A stretch of 64,000 nt of DNA from Saturnia japonica (GCA_033032175.1 CM065304.1:15500001-15564000); one strand, 5' to 3'. Positions 10,590 through 23,480 are shown, counted from the first letter of the stretch. Notes: generated from the letters alone by a model not told the origin. Translations and numbers: made by a program.

Positions 10590-11365
10590 TAGTTATAAGC
10601 GCACTAACAGACAGACAGACGGAAAGACATGGATACAATGCCATTAAGGAATGCAAGGATAATAATATACAAACAATATTTATGTAAAAGATGGTTCAAA
10701 AATGTACGGCAAGAAATGTAATCAGTTTGGAACCCTCAGGGTACGAGGTCTATTCGCTACTTGTCTGGTTTTTGAAATTGATTATATTTAGTTATAAGCT
10801 CTAGTGACCTTTAATATTCAGGTGGATCCCATGTGTGTTTGCTACATCATACTATAAATATGGCGCAAATATTCTTTTGCCTCTTCGTAGAAAGCACTCA
10901 ACGAAAGACAGTTTGAGAGTTTCATGACTTGTAATTTATAAAGTTTGAGATTATAAACTTTATGTTTCATAGAGTGCAAAGGTTTATATAATTTTAATTA
11001 ACTGTCTATTATTTAATTATGAATATCTAACAGACTTCATTGCTTAGACTTGGTTAACTACACGTTATGGTCAGCTACACAGTGTTCGTTATAGCGGGGC
11101 TCGCCCTAACTTCAGGGATCTTGCATGCTAGTCCCCGAAGTAGACAAAAAGCTAATTAAAAGCGACACAATAAAACACACTTCCAATTTAATCTAAACAA
11201 TTTAAATAGCTATTTGTAAAATTTTCTATGCACACAACCGATATTTAAAATATTTAAGTTGTTTTACTTATAAATATAAAAATATATTATGCACAATAAT
11301 ATTAATATCTGGGCTACTGAGCTTCAGTTTGTATTTTTTTTAAATTCTAGATAAACTATGTAATG
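10590..11365. other. AT-rich stretch without a recognised gene
   Basis: Starts with a short GACAGACAGAC run often seen near lepidopteran repeats. A GC-richer patch around 11090-11150 (GGGGCTCGCCC) has no supported frame. Confidence 0.5.
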
Positions 11366-11369
11366 TATT

Positions 11370-11475
11370 TATATATGTAATCGGTTTCTCGAAAACGGCT
11401 CCAAATATTTGAATGAAATTTTGTATTTAGTTAATGTTCTGTTTTCTATGTCTATCTACAAAGTTTTTTTACAAG
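11370..11475 (+). repeat. Dispersed repeat, family I (copy 2, 5' half)
   Basis: CTCGAAAACGGCTCCAAAT, then a GAATGAAATTTTG block, match the first half of the copy at 46560-46740. Confidence 0.55.
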
Positions 11476-11589
11476 AACTGCTCACTGAATTGTATTAGAT
11501 AGATAGATAAAGCTTACTTGTTTTAACGCAATAATCTCAGAATCTACCTATTAGTTTTAAAAAAATGTTTTGCATTTCGTTTCCTATTT

Positions 11590-11725
11590 ATTGAAAGTTT
11601 TAGGTTATATAACTTGTCGCTACGCCCGTAAGGAACGGAGCAGTAACTATGAACGTCAAAAAATCTGGCAAAGAATAGGCAAGTACGGACCGTGAGAAAA
11701 ACGATAGTCTACACTGGCGCGGTGG
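11590..11725 (+). repeat. Dispersed repeat, family J (copy 1)
   Basis: Shares GGAGCAGTAACTATG, AATCTGGCAAA and AAGTAC-GGAC-GTGA with 33630-33785, in the same order and spacing. The copy at 33630 continues into a Helitron-like end, so this may be the 3' part of a Helitron-like element. Confidence 0.65.
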
Positions 11726-13155
11726 AGAGTTATTCTAGTTAATTTAACATAGGTGCAACCGTGAGGTTCATATGTTTAAATCTTAATTTATTAAAGTACT
11801 AACTGGCCGGGCAGATGTTTTTCTGCGTTTCTCAATAGGTTATAACTCAGCAACAGCTCCACCTATCCCATTTTATTCCTGATAACTTTTCGATACACAA
11901 AACAAAAAATAATGAAGCATATTCATCTTTTGAATTGTAAGTTATGGACATAAATTCATACAAAAAATCTAAAGAAAAAAGGATGTTCAGTTTTACCCAA
12001 ATTTGAAAAAAGACCGGGATACTTTTTGCAACTTTTCTTGCCTTAAAAATCTAATTCGGACTAAAACGAACAATTTCAAACAGCCAAATTGGCCTAACCG
12101 TTCTCAATTGTGATGCACTCAATAACGAATAGCATTTATTTATATTTATATAGGTTTATAACCACCATCTTACAATTATCAAAATCAAGGCCTCTATGAG
12201 TAATAAATTTCGAAATACAACATGAAAAATAGAATTAACATGAGCACAAATGCCTAATAACCTCGAAGACTCCACCGATACTAAAATATCCTAATAAAAA
12301 CAGCAAATTCTAATAAATTAAATAATCTTTTCAAATACCAATTGTGATTAAGTTGTTATCCATAATTGTTGAATCTAAGCTGCATATGCTAACCTTTGTC
12401 GCATCGCATGTCTCTCTGTAGTCAGTTATGTATCAGACAGTCGATAGTTCGATATGTTTAAAACGGTTTTGTCTTTTTCCACAGGCACTAAAGACAAATA
12501 AGTAGATTTAATACGAAGGTTCTGTCAACAAACTATTAATGTATTGGCATATTTCAGTTTTATGGTATATTGACATCTGATGCATGTTATTCTATCACCT
12601 TTGGAACATAGTACTGTAGATCTAAAAACCAGTATCAGTGACAATTATGAATATAATACATATATAGAAAATAAATGAGAGTAACAACCAAGTTTATCGA
12701 CTTAATAACCCTTTTATTGTATGTATCAATGAATATTTTAATGAATATCGTTGAAAAAAATATGGTTGTCGACAAGTATGCCAATTACTTTTAACATCGA
12801 TCGAAAACGGCTCCAGTAACTACCTTGAGTAGTAGGCAATTTCTGCAAAATGTCGTACGTCACTAAAATAATGAGGTTATATTATTATAATATATAGACA
12901 GTAACAATTGTGCATTTGCCATAACAAAAATCGATTATGTACACTTTCATGGTTTCATTGTTGTTGAGTCATATATTGTTACTTACAATGAATACGTCTT
13001 TTTAAATAATTTACATAAAGGTAATGTCGACTTCAAATGCGAGTCTTGTTAAAAAGGCCTATCGACAGTCAATACACGAGAGATCATTGATGCTCATAAT
13101 ATGCCAAATAGTGACTTGTAAGGGGATATACATAGAAAAACATTGTTAATTCATA
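11726..13155. other. AT-rich stretch without a recognised gene
   Basis: Only a short GAAAACGGCTCCAG word at about 12804 recalls family I. No coding frame supported. Confidence 0.45.
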
Positions 13156-13159
13156 CTAA

Positions 13160-13315
13160 TATTGTAAATGCGAAAGTAACACTGTCGGTCTGTGACGTTT
13201 TCACGGCTCAGCCGTTGAACCAATTTTGCTGAATTTTAGTACAGAGATAGATTGAACCTTCGAAGAGGACATAAGCTACTTTTTATCACGAAAATAAAGG
13301 TTTAAGGAAGGAAAA
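13160..13315 (+). mobile_element. Non-autonomous Helitron-like/MITE fragment
   Basis: Carries the ordered words AATGCGAAAGTAAC, TTTCACGGCT, CCGTTGAACCAATTTTG, GAGATAGATTGAAC and GACATAAGCTACTTTTTATC, which form a common lepidopteran short element. The downstream terminus is not preserved. Confidence 0.5.
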
Positions 13316-14305
13316 GAGCTGGTGAAGTCATATAAAATTCCACAATATATAATAAAAATATACTAAGCTTACTGTCTTGGCATTAATTAAAATGTTTTAG
13401 GCTCATATAATTAGGCAAAGTAGATTCTAAAGAATCGAATTTAACGAGTATTATATCCACCTCCTAGACTTGGCTGTTTATGAGATGTTGCTACTTTTTG
13501 TAGACAAAACCATCTCAATCGTTTATAACCGACTTAAAAATAGACGGAGCGTACTCAATTCGAATGTTTTTTTTTATGAACGTTCAGTCATAATTTTTTG
13601 TTTATGAACTGATTTAGATGACTCTTTTTTCGTTGGAAAGGGAATACCTCAAGTGTGGGGTCCTATTTTGAGTTCATTGGTATTGGACTTTCGAATTCGA
13701 GGATACCCCATTATTCAATATGCCAGCTCAAGTAGTATCAGTGGATGTTAAGCCTTGTAAAAACGTCTGTAGTTGCGTAATTTGTCATTCGATGGCGATG
13801 AAATAAGAATATCTCTTGAGCAACATTGTGCATTTCGTTACTGTCCCGAATAACGATCGTCTACCAAAGCTGCGTTTGTCATATATAGCAGCAATGTTTT
13901 GTGTGATTTGTATAACCTTTCTAGCACTATGGGCTGACAATGTAGGGAAACATATATAAATATAAAATTAACAAATATTTATGAAACTTTTTTAGCTATG
14001 ACTAATGAATGTATTGGGTAACGTCACATTTAGGGACGCATAACAAGTAATATAATTATATAGTACGATTACGCAGTTTCCGCTTTGACACATATATACA
14101 CATTTTACAACTATGACCCTTAATTATATAATTTATAATTTAATATGGTAATTTAACAATATTTACAGGTTTTAATTCATTAGTTTTTATACTGTGTTAT
14201 GTTCTATATGTTGTTAACTTGATATAATAATCATATATACTGTCATGGCTTCTTCAAAGAAAAAGTGTCTGGAAATACCAATGTTCGTTTGCAGTATGCA
14301 CCTTT
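13316..14305. other. AT-rich stretch without a recognised gene
   Basis: Nothing recognised. Confidence 0.5.
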
Positions 14306-14309
14306 CAAT

Positions 14310-14600
14310 TGCTCATCTTTCAACTTGATTGATTATTGATTTCTGTTTTAATTTCTCGATGCATTGACAGTACTGTACTTGGTGGTAAGCCAGTACAATC
14401 CAAACACAATGTCGACCACCGATAGTTCTAAATTCACCGATGGCAGCCGCTGTCTCGCCGGCCTGCATAAAATATCTTTTCATGTTACTCTTAAAGGACC
14501 CGATGTCGTAAGAAAGAGGAAACATACTGGCCGGGAAAAGATTCCACAGTTTCAAGTACCGTCATAGAGAACTTTTTCGTTCGTGCCGAGATAGAGGTTA
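14310..14600 (-). pseudogene. LINE ORF2 C-terminal fragment
   Basis: Minus-strand frame of about 80 codons begins KLWNLFPASMFPLSYDIGSF and continues KSNMKRYF. LWN-LP-FP-YD-G-FK is the same C-terminal signature seen at 1450-1725. Upstream sequence (TKKFSM in another frame) fits the preceding RT-(K/R)-F-S-F segment after a frameshift. The remaining 50 residues are not recognisable. The GC content is higher than the flanks, as for other LINE pieces here. Confidence 0.55.
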
Positions 14601-15289
14601 CCGTAAAACTGTTGTATTTAAATGTTAAATAATTATTATTTTAATTATTTCAAACTATAGTTCACAAGGAAAAAAAAAATGCATTTTAGATACTTAATTT
14701 ATATTATCGACGTAATATATTATATAAATTTACTTTTAGTAGGGGTAGAGTTACACACTAAATTTTTTGCACACTAATTATTAATTTCACTTCGAAATTA
14801 AAATGTTTTTATGTATTTTAAATATTTATTATGTTCATTTCCAGCATCTTAGACAAGTATTTTATCCAAAGGCTTGTAACTGAATCTTTCGCAAGCCGGT
14901 TAATTAAGGAAGAAAACCGTAGTGAATTAATGAATAAACAAGTTGAAAAGTGGTTTTATTTGTGTGCTTAGTGGTTAGAATTTTCCGTGGTTACGGGTTT
15001 TTAAAATAAGAAAACAAGTTTTGTGTATAACGAGGTACCGAGAAAGAGTCTCGCTGATTCTATTCGGTATGTAGAGTGTTAAAAAGACTTCAAAAAGTTA
15101 TCAGGAATTTGGGTACAGAATGAAAAGCAACTGCACACTAGCTGTACCCGCAGCTCCGTGCACGTTTTTTTACATTTATGTCTAGTAATTTTATTTTTTG
15201 CTTCTATTTTATAAGTGCTTGGAAGTAATATTGATCATTATTACAGCCTACCAATTCCAGAATTACATAGTTGCTGTATTTTTTTAGTA
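14601..15289. other. AT-rich stretch without a recognised gene
   Basis: Nothing recognised. Confidence 0.5.
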
Positions 15290-15420
15290 TTACATAGGTG
15301 GCAATCAAGCGTACGGTCCGCCTGATGATAAGCGACCACTGTAGCCTAAGAATGTTTGCAATACCATAGTTATCACTAGCACGTTGCTGACCTTGACCTT
15401 TTTAAAAGTATGTGTTATTG
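15290..15420 (+). repeat. Dispersed repeat, family A (copy 1)
   Basis: GGTGGCAATCAAGCGTACGG, CCGCCTGATGATAAGC, GACCACTGTAGCC and TTGCAATACCATAG match the start of 57240-57660 and, less well, 16838-17110. This is a widespread lepidopteran repeat. Class uncertain. Confidence 0.7.
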
Positions 15421-16269
15421 ATAATAGTTATAGGCTGTCAATTTTGGAATAGCCACACACTTTCAGTTTAACAAATTTCATTTAAATCTGTCGAGAATAT
15501 ATTTATAAAATATAAGCTTCGATTTATGTTTTTCAGATTTTTAAATGTATTATTGATAATAGATATAGCCTATAAATTTCGAAATGACTTGTTTACAAAG
15601 TGTAATTAAAATCAGTTGAGAACTAATCAGAAGTTTAATTTTCAGAAATTAATACCTGTGTATAAACTTACATTAAAATCGGTCAAGCCGTTTTTCAATA
15701 AATCCAGAAATATAAACTGGAATAAAAAAGCCAATTTCCTGATCAGTGGTCTATAAAATAGCTACAGTAGCACAATGGAAAAAAATACATGTACATACAG
15801 AACTACAAATTTATTAATATATATATAGATAATCAGAAACGGAAATGTTAGACTATTTACATTGTATAAGATTTTTCAGCTCAACAAGGCATTGGTATTT
15901 CTTTTACATCTAGAAGAATTCGCAATATAATTCGACATGTGGACTCCAAGGAAAACTACTTACACGTTTTGTCGTTGGTATCTAATACTATTACGTAAGC
16001 AATTCTTGTGTATATACAGGATGGATTTTTGAGACGGGGCAGTAAGGGTAGGTACCTTAAACGTTGCAACTACATGAAAACTTTATACATAGACTGCCTT
16101 TAACTTTTTGAGACATTTGACCGGCATTTACACTTTTTTTAAAAGTGTACTGTCAGGCAGAAAATGGCCAATTTAAAAGAAAATAATAGAATTGAGGCGA
16201 AAAAACGAATGGAACATAGAGGAAAAGTACATTAAATATTGAAGATAGCAAATTTTACTCAAAGGAAAA
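15421..16269. other. AT-rich stretch without a recognised gene
   Basis: Includes a TACAGGATGGATTTTTGAGA word at about 16015 that recalls ends of lepidopteran repeats. No partner copy found here. Confidence 0.4.
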
Positions 16270-16460
16270 ATTCTTTTGTTTTTTTTTTAATAATAATAAC
16301 TGCACTGCATTCACAGATATTTTAAAAAAGCTTACCTATACCAGGAATCGAACCAACTAAAAAATGCAAAAAAAACTGACATTCACTATGTTATTGCACC
16401 AATCGATAGGGTCTATGATAAGGATAAAATCTCTCTAATGAACATTGTATCTTACAGATC
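16270..16460 (-). repeat. tRNA-like repeat, family G (left arm of inverted pair)
   Basis: The reverse complement aligns with 17385-17575: GATACAATGTT, GAGATTTTATC, ATAGA-CCTATC, then a B box GGTTCGATTCC (here 16344-16354), then GTAAGCTT and TTATTATTATT. The B box and upstream pattern suggest a tRNA-derived SINE or a terminal repeat of a larger element. Confidence 0.65.
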
Positions 16461-16837
16461 ATGAAATTTAGTATGAAATGTAAAAGTCTTTTTTTTTTCC
16501 ACGATGTGAGTAGGTACCTAAATAAAAGAAAAGCTAACGTGTGAAGTACCTGTAAAAAATCATTTCTACATAAAGTAATTGTCAAGATTATTGTTACCTA
16601 TATTTCAATGATTATTTATTAGGCGAGATATTATGACAAAAACATTTAGATTAGATGTAGAGACCTTTTTTGACTATTTTGTAATTTTGAAACTGAAACA
16701 AACATCTCGATAATCTCTTGTTATTTTTTTGCTGTTTGTGTTCTTTTTACTGCTATTTAATTATACTAATTTATAATGAGAAGTTATTAGTGATAGACAT
16801 CCAAATAGACAAATACTGCCTCTTTTTTATATTACAA

Positions 16838-17110
16838 AGGGGGCCAACAAACATACGGTTTGCTTGTTAGTAAGCAGTTATCGTAGTTTATGGACGCCTA
16901 TACGTATCAATACCGCATTGGTAATGGGTTGTTTGGCTGTGATTTTCTGTAAGGTGGAGGTATTTCACCAGTCAGGACTGCACCAAGTAGAGAGAAATCT
17001 TGATTACCCTTCTTACCTTGCCCATCATTACCCCTCTTTGATGTTGTTGCAAATGGTAGAAAATTTGGTAAACGTTGGAAGTCTCAAGAGAAGCGTACAA
17101 CGTCCACAGC
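16838..17110 (+). repeat. Dispersed repeat, family A (copy 2)
   Basis: Matches 57240-57480, notably TATGGACGCCTATACGTATC, TGTAAGGTGGAGGTATTTC, ACCAGTCAGGACTGC and AGAGAGAAATCTT. It lies between the two family G arms. Confidence 0.65.
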
Positions 17111-17384
17111 GAGTAAATTTAGACAACCACTTTTGAGTTAAATATTTTGACATACTCTGGATGTTGGTGATGTTGAGCTGCTGAAGATTTAAGCACCAGT
17201 CAAACTCATATACAATCGTATGCACTCGTATGCAGTAATAATCTGTATATTACAAGAAAATAGATCTCATTTCGAACTTCAGTTACAATGTATGAAAACA
17301 ATAGTTTTAATTTATATCTTCTTTAGGTAAAAAATTTGCTTTGATATTAGTTCGATATGTACGAATTATTGAGTTTAATGGTCT

Positions 17385-17575
17385 CTTGTAATTGTAGGAT
17401 ACAATGTTTGTTTAAGAGATTTTATCATAGATCCTATCAATAAGTGTAATAGTAGAGTGCATGTCTGTTTTATGCATTTATAGTTGGTTTGATTCCCAAC
17501 ACAGGTAAGCTTATAAAAAAAAAATCTGAATACAGTTATTATTATTTAAAAAAAAAATGAATGTTTCATTTAAGT
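17385..17575 (+). repeat. tRNA-like repeat, family G (right arm of inverted pair)
   Basis: A-box-like TAGTAGAGTGC at 17450-17460 and B-box-like GGTTTGATTCC at 17486-17496. Inverted relative to 16270-16460, with a spacer of about 920 bases. Confidence 0.6.
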
Positions 17576-18465
17576 AAATTTTACTATAATTAAATAATAT
17601 ATTTTAATATTTAATATACTTTTCCTCCATGCCTCGTTCATTTATCCACTCTGTATATAAACAATGTTTTACTTTTCAAGTTACATAAATAAGTATTTTT
17701 AATATCACCTATCTAGGTAAACTTGGATTGTAAAACACTATCTAAATACAAATTTACATCCAAATCGTTGGAACCGTTTCGGAGAAACCAATTGCATTAT
17801 ATTTATACTATTGGTATTAGATATATCGAGTCTTATGCAGGAAGTAGACTAAGTAATCGTACTTTTGATATCGAAGTAAGTATCGATAAGTAACACAAAA
17901 TCGGAAAGAAATCCATTGTTTTATCTATCCATAAAATTTTCTTTCCACAAGTTACCTGACCTTTTAACGAAACGCAAAAAAACTTTTACTGATTGCACCG
18001 ATGAGTTATTCTTCCTTTTCAGTCTTTTGTTATATCAATGGATTTAGTTTTACATTGAGATAAGTAAGTTCAGTACAGGCTAATTTAAGCAGTTCCGTAT
18101 AATATAATTATATAATTGTATCTATATAATTATACAAAAATGAATGTGCCTTTGTTTCTTTTTTTGTTATCTATGCGTTACTAAATCAATAACTTGATTG
18201 CGATGAAACTTTAGAGAGCATATGCGCGCATATACATAAAGGTTTTGTATTAGTACGAACAGTTTAAATTAGGTGGCACGCAAGTCGTTACATTTCAAAG
18301 ACAACAAGAACGCAAACGGTTTGTGTCAGACGACCGCTTTTAACATATTATAATTATCCTAGGCTAGCGTATAATTAATATATATATAATATATGTATTC
18401 ATGAGGTAAGCTTCATATTTAAGCTCATATTAAAATAATATATAAGCTTTATCGAGCCGATGGTT
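17576..18465. other. AT-rich stretch without a recognised gene
   Basis: Nothing recognised, apart from weak words resembling common repeats near 18150-18240. Confidence 0.45.
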
Positions 18466-18469
18466 TATA

Positions 18470-18545
18470 GATATGTTAGGATCCGATAGATGGCAATGTG
18501 ATCGAACTATTAGCTACCGGAAAGGGCAGAACGTTGTCCACCTAC
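18470..18545 (+). repeat. Dispersed repeat, family K (copy 2)
   Basis: See 7205-7293. Shares ATGTTAGGATCCGATAGATG and TAGCTACCGGAAAGGG in order. Confidence 0.55.
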
Positions 18546-18589
18546 CTACGATGTTCACGATGCCTAGCCTATATATTTACATAATGTTA

Positions 18590-18960
18590 TTTATGTATTC
18601 ACTGCCATCATTTCTGCTGCCACTGTCCTCCATCCTCTGCCTTTCATCTGACCTCTTAATTCGACACAACTCTCACTTTATTCTTCACTTGCTGGAAAAA
18701 GCTTCGTCCTGATGTTCCCCTTCATCAAATATGCTACATTTTTCCATTTAAAATTGCATTAAAGAATTCGTCATGTTATATCAAGTGTTTAATAATCTTT
18801 CCTCTTCTTTTATCAACAACAATAATCTCAACAATTATCTTTCTTTGTCAACCATTCTTAACACTCTCTCATTTGTAATCCTTTCTGTACAACTGATGTT
18901 CTCATTCTTCCTCAAAACACCACATCTTAAACGCTGGTAACCCTTTTCATTTATTAATAA
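18590..18960 (-). pseudogene. RTE/Proto2-like LINE ORF2 C-terminal fragment
   Basis: Minus-strand translation starts GYQRLRCGVLRKNE and continues SCTERITNERVLRMV. It matches the W-R-ML-I-WT-(D/E)-R-TNE-VL segment found after the reverse transcriptase in this LINE type. Further downstream, frames read QVKNKVRVVSN, a stop, then KAEDGGQW, corresponding to the final QIKEKV-VVSYQEVK-KAEDR-(E)W block. The central WAGHI-R segment is deleted or unreadable. Several stops and frameshifts. No functional product. Confidence 0.65.
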
Positions 18961-20520
18961 TGTTATATAACGTAATACGTAAGCAATTTGTTTAAATAAC
19001 CGGGCAATACAGATTATTTGAATACACATAGCAAATACTACAACTGTTATGTTGTATGCATTATAACATGTTAGTAAATGGCGATAATCTAATTGGGAGT
19101 TTATAGATAGTATAGGTGTGGCATTTATGCCGCCGGACGACACGCGACAGTTTGGTTACAGCGGACCCAGTATTTAAAATAATTGATCGTAATAGGAAGC
19201 GATTTGAATATGTGATAACTTTTTACACATATAAGTGCAACGATTTTATCACATTTCTTTATATTATTTAATATATTATTGTCTACAAGTGAATGAGTGT
19301 AACTCAATATCCATCATAAAGGACCTGTGTTTGATTTCCGTACAGGTATCAAAATTTATTAAATGTAGAGACTGATCTGCTCTGACTATGTCATTTCAGA
19401 AAAAAGAAGAAGAAAGTTCGTGTATAGAAGTGACATGCCAAAGCTGAGAAAAAATTGCTTACACATATTATGTTCCTTTAAACCATACTAAAGTACTTGA
19501 AAAAGATATTTTATTATAGAATATAGTTCTATTTGTAAGTATATAGAATAAATAACTGTATATACTTACAGCAACAATTATTTAAAGATACATATATAGG
19601 ATTATTTAACGATAAATAATATATAGAAAGTTTTTATTTTGTAGTAAAACCTGTATTAGGTATGACTGTGGAAACACCATATTATAATATTCTGATATTC
19701 TGAAGAGTGTGATACCATAGACTAGCTCAAAAGGTATTTCTAACTTAGTCCGCAGAAGTTGCAAACTATCTGTGGATTGTCTCTTTGTGACTTGTAGCGA
19801 TTATCGAGCGGTGCGGATGTGGTGACAGTTACCGTCGTCATAATCAAACCTAAAGACTTAGCCATTAAACAAAAAAAAAAAAAAACGAGTTGCACTCCGG
19901 GAGTGCGGACAGAAGTGAAAACTTATTTTGGCGTGTTAGACATTTTTTAGATGGGTACTAGGGTTATTGGGTTATGAATTGCATGTTTTTTATGAATTGT
20001 ATTTTATTAATTATTGGAAACTTTAAAATAAATTTAACATTCTTTTATGAAAGACGCCTTCGCTTTCTGCTATATGTACTTGCGTATATGCACACACTAT
20101 AGCTGCGTCTTGTAACGGTGTCGCGAGTCCAGAGATTTTATCGCATCTAAAAATATGCGTACTGCGCTTAAAGATGTTTTCACTTCAATATATAGATTCT
20201 TTCTGAGTATCTCATAATCACGTTTTTTCGAAAGTTTTAACAATAAAATAAAAGTCCCATTGCTCATACAATTTAGTTAAAGTAAGAAGTAAATAATTAA
20301 CAATCGTATCTATTATTGATCACACTGTAACGTAAGTATTACATTTTTATACAAACTTGAAAATCTAGTGACAAAGCTGAAGGTATCAATATTTTGTCTT
20401 CACCCTAATTGACATTGTCATAACTTAACATTGATGCTTATACATCGTTACTAGGCAAGATTGAATGTTATTTCACTATGCGAGTCTGTTAGCCTAACCC
20501 TAAGGATATAATATTTTTTT
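18961..20520. other. AT-rich stretch with a poly-A run
   Basis: A 15-A run at 19871-19885 follows a GC-richer segment (about 19780-19860) and could be the tail of an unrecognised plus-strand retroelement. GAGTTGCACTCCGGGAGTGC lies just after it. Otherwise nothing recognised. Confidence 0.4.
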
Positions 20521-20524
20521 ATCA

Positions 20525-20820
20525 TTTTTAGTTTTAACGTTATGGCTAAAATCTCACAACTGGTATTAATCCAGTGTGTGTTGGTATGTGGTTGTTACTG
20601 GTATTAAGTGACGATGTGGCCCAAGGTGGTGACAGCTAAGCCTTGTGAGAAAACTGTCTTTCAAATGCTGCTACCGTAACACACCTATTGGTGATTGGGT
20701 CACTTAAGGGTCGTACCTCTCGCCCGGCGGGCAGTAGAAATTAACCTATCACCACGCTATGGTTTCATCACTATTTTGTCGTTCACCGAAAGTTCAGGCT
20801 CATCGCATTTCGTATAATAA
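20525..20820 (-). mobile_element. tRNA-derived SINE, family D (copy 1, head missing)
   Basis: Aligns with 24215-24535 and 49893-50182: TAGTTTTAACGTTATGGC, TTAAGTGACGATGTGGC, AAGGTGG, CTAAGCC, CACCTATTGGTG, GGGCAGTAG, and CTATGGTTTCATCAC with GTTCACCGAAAG. The tRNA-like head, which would lie at the right edge on the minus strand, is lost after about 20807. Confidence 0.75.
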
Positions 20821-22015
20821 ATTAGACATAATTAATTTGCAAGCCACAAACTTATCGAGACTGGCAGAATTTTTATTACGTTGTTTTAAATAATTGAAGA
20901 TGTTTTCTTCATTTTAAGACTTGGTTTGAATTTTTATTATCATGGTGGATTTTCTCGGATTCACTTGCCGATATGTCCTCGTACTTATTTTATAATGATG
21001 TTATCACTAAACATACAAAAGTATTGAAAAAATACTCCTTTTCCTTCTAATACGTATATGTAGATCAGATAATAAAGTCATATTATATTCTTATACAATA
21101 TTATATTACAGTATAATGTTTAATATATAATACCTTAGTTGTTATTTTTTTCTATAAACTACATATAGGAAAAACAATATCTTTTCCGAAGGTAACTTAG
21201 CAGCAGGCCATTTATACGAAAAAAATTTCACATAATGATTTTTTTTTATATTGCATGTTCTGAAAATTATAAGACGTACTATTGAGTTATTTAAATTTAC
21301 TTTACTAATAAATATATAATATTAATCATGTTAAGACATTTAATGTGTGTGATTCATTATTAGTTTAATGGTACTTACCATTTAAATACAATATTGTGGT
21401 AATGTGAGAATATTGCTTAAACAAATATATAATTTAGTACATAAACAGAAACAAAGTAAAAAAAAAAAGATTTATGTAATAATAAATAAAAATATCGACG
21501 CGACGGCGAAAAAAAGAAAGTAAAGGTACATGTAGAAGTTAATTTTTCATATTAATATCACTGCGTGAATTCGTAACCAGAGGCATGTTATGGACACATA
21601 ACACACGCCCAAAATGAACTAACTCCCTAACAAAAGTTGCGAAATATTACCCAATTCACATTTAATTATTTAATTAAAATTTGGAATATACAGTTCTTTA
21701 TTTTTTATATTGCTTGTATTTTTATTAGTAATAATTTTTTTTGCTAACCGTGATGATGCGCGAATTTATGTATTTAGCTCCGCTAGCGTTCTTCGTATGC
21801 GGTTAGCGTTTGTTTACTGGCTGCGACCAGCTGCGACTATGTGAAAATTGTGGTAGGAGCTTTATTTCACGCATGCGTAACGGACAACCCATAAAATATT
21901 CTATGACGAGATGCTCGTAGTCATATCAAATGAAATTTAATTAACTTGAGTGTAAAAGTAATCGGTCGAGGACATCGTTTAGTTATTTGTGATATTGTTA
22001 TGTTTTTTTAATGCT
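20821..22015. other. AT-rich stretch without a recognised gene
   Basis: Nothing recognised. A GC-richer patch at 21780-21850 has no supported frame. Confidence 0.5.
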
Positions 22016-22019
22016 GGAA

Positions 22020-22290
22020 ATAAATTCGTTGGTATCCAGCGGTTTCCGGTAACCTTTACCAGATCGTCGGGCCCCAGCTTGTGGTGGGTCTGCTCACCTT
22101 ACGGTTTCGGGTACGTGGCCGCCACTCGAGAACTCTTCGGCTCCATCGGCCATCCGTTCTACGAGCTATATGCCTCGCCCACTGCCACTTAAGTCTAGCT
22201 ATCCTTACGGCTATGCCTGAGACTTTCGTTCTCCTGCGGATCTTCTCATTTCTGATTTGATCACGCAGAGAAACTTCTCGCTAAATATAT
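22020..22290 (-). pseudogene. RTE LINE ORF2 C-terminal fragment
   Basis: Minus-strand frame reads REVSLRDQIRNEKIRRRTKV, then RIARLKWQWARHIARRTDGR, then VLEWRPRTR. This is nearly the same peptide as at 63661-63996 (SLRDRIRNEEIRRQTKV, LKWQWAGHIVRRTDGRW, VLEWRPRTG). The GH of WAGH is RH here, and one frameshift lies before DDLVKVTGNRW. The segment is the conserved tail after the reverse transcriptase of RTE-type elements. Only about 85 codons remain. Confidence 0.8.
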
Positions 22291-23397
22291 ACATAAAATA
22301 AAAATATTTAATACGAAAAGCAGTTTTATTTTTGTGTACCAAATCATTATAGTAAATATGAACAATTAGCAGTGCTCCATGATTTCACCCGTGTTCAATT
22401 TATTCGATAAACTCGTTACCTAACCGCCCGTGCCTCCAATGTACTCGTGTAGTTTATCGTTGTTTTCACTTCTCGTACTTGCGTAAAACTTGCCAGATTA
22501 CTTGACGTTCATGATTACTACTTCCCCCCTTAGAGTCGTAGCGTGATGTTATAGCCTATATTCTTCTTCAATAAATAGACTATTAAATATATTTTTAAAT
22601 CTGAATGGTAGTTTCATAAATTAGCGAGTTTAAATATACGAACTGTTGGGCATTATAATATTATTATTAAATAATAGATATACATTTGGGTCGGTACCTA
22701 CGTCAATATATTTAAGGTAGATCGAGAATTAAATAAGTTGATTCACATTCTCACCCATTTACCCAATTTGTTCGAATAGAAAATTATTTAACAAGCCTAA
22801 ACTTAAACTCATTATAAACAGAAGGACCTTTAATCATAAAGACGCAAATACTAATTTATTTGCCCAACTTCAAAGCCGTTAACACTAAAAGATTATAATT
22901 GTACATCTAGTGATCATAAAATATTATTTTCTTATACTGATTTTGTAAGATAAGTACTTTTAACCTAACAGTAAGTACAATACACTCGAGCGCCATAATG
23001 AGGAGCGTCTATGAACAGTAGTTGACACGCCGAAATTCAACACAACAAACACTACGCGAAGACAACTGAGCATCATGCATCGTTGGAAAATTGCGTTGCG
23101 GCGCTGAAGCGGTATGATTTTTATTATTGATATTGGAAAATGTACTTATGTAGTGGTCGCGAAAGTCTATCATGTATGCTCTATCACATTACTTTCTGCA
23201 TAATGTATATGATCGATATAATGTGAGTTGAATTACTGGGAAAAGCTTTTTGATTATAAATATTTCAAAATTACAAGTATACAATTTGACAAGTTTAGTT
23301 TACAATTTAGTGTACAGGGTATATGTAACACTGAAATGGATCAGTGAGGGGACATCTGAACTAAAAAGGTAAGAAAAACTGCATTCGTAGTTTTTCA
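22291..23397. other. AT-rich stretch without a recognised gene
   Basis: Nothing recognised, apart from TGTACAGGGTATATGTAACA at 23311, which resembles a common repeat end. Confidence 0.45.
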
Positions 23398-23399
23398 AA

Positions 23400-23480
23400 A
23401 AAACTTATATTAGAGTCGGGAATCGAACCCAATAATTTATTTCAAGTATATCATTTTATTACCACAATTGATAGTTTACA
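23400..23480 (-). repeat. tRNA-like repeat, family G (left arm, pair 2)
   Basis: The reverse complement contains ACTATCAATTGTGG, then GGTTCGATTCC (B box, 23419-23429), CGACTC and TATAAGTTTTTT. It aligns with 24112-24197 in inverted orientation. Confidence 0.6.

Noticed and set aside
17450..17496. True tRNA gene
   Set aside because: B-box sequence is altered and the region is one arm of an inverted repeat.
18835..19143. Full 102-codon minus-strand frame as a gene
   Set aside because: Only its C-terminal part matches a LINE. The start region is unrelated AT-rich sequence.
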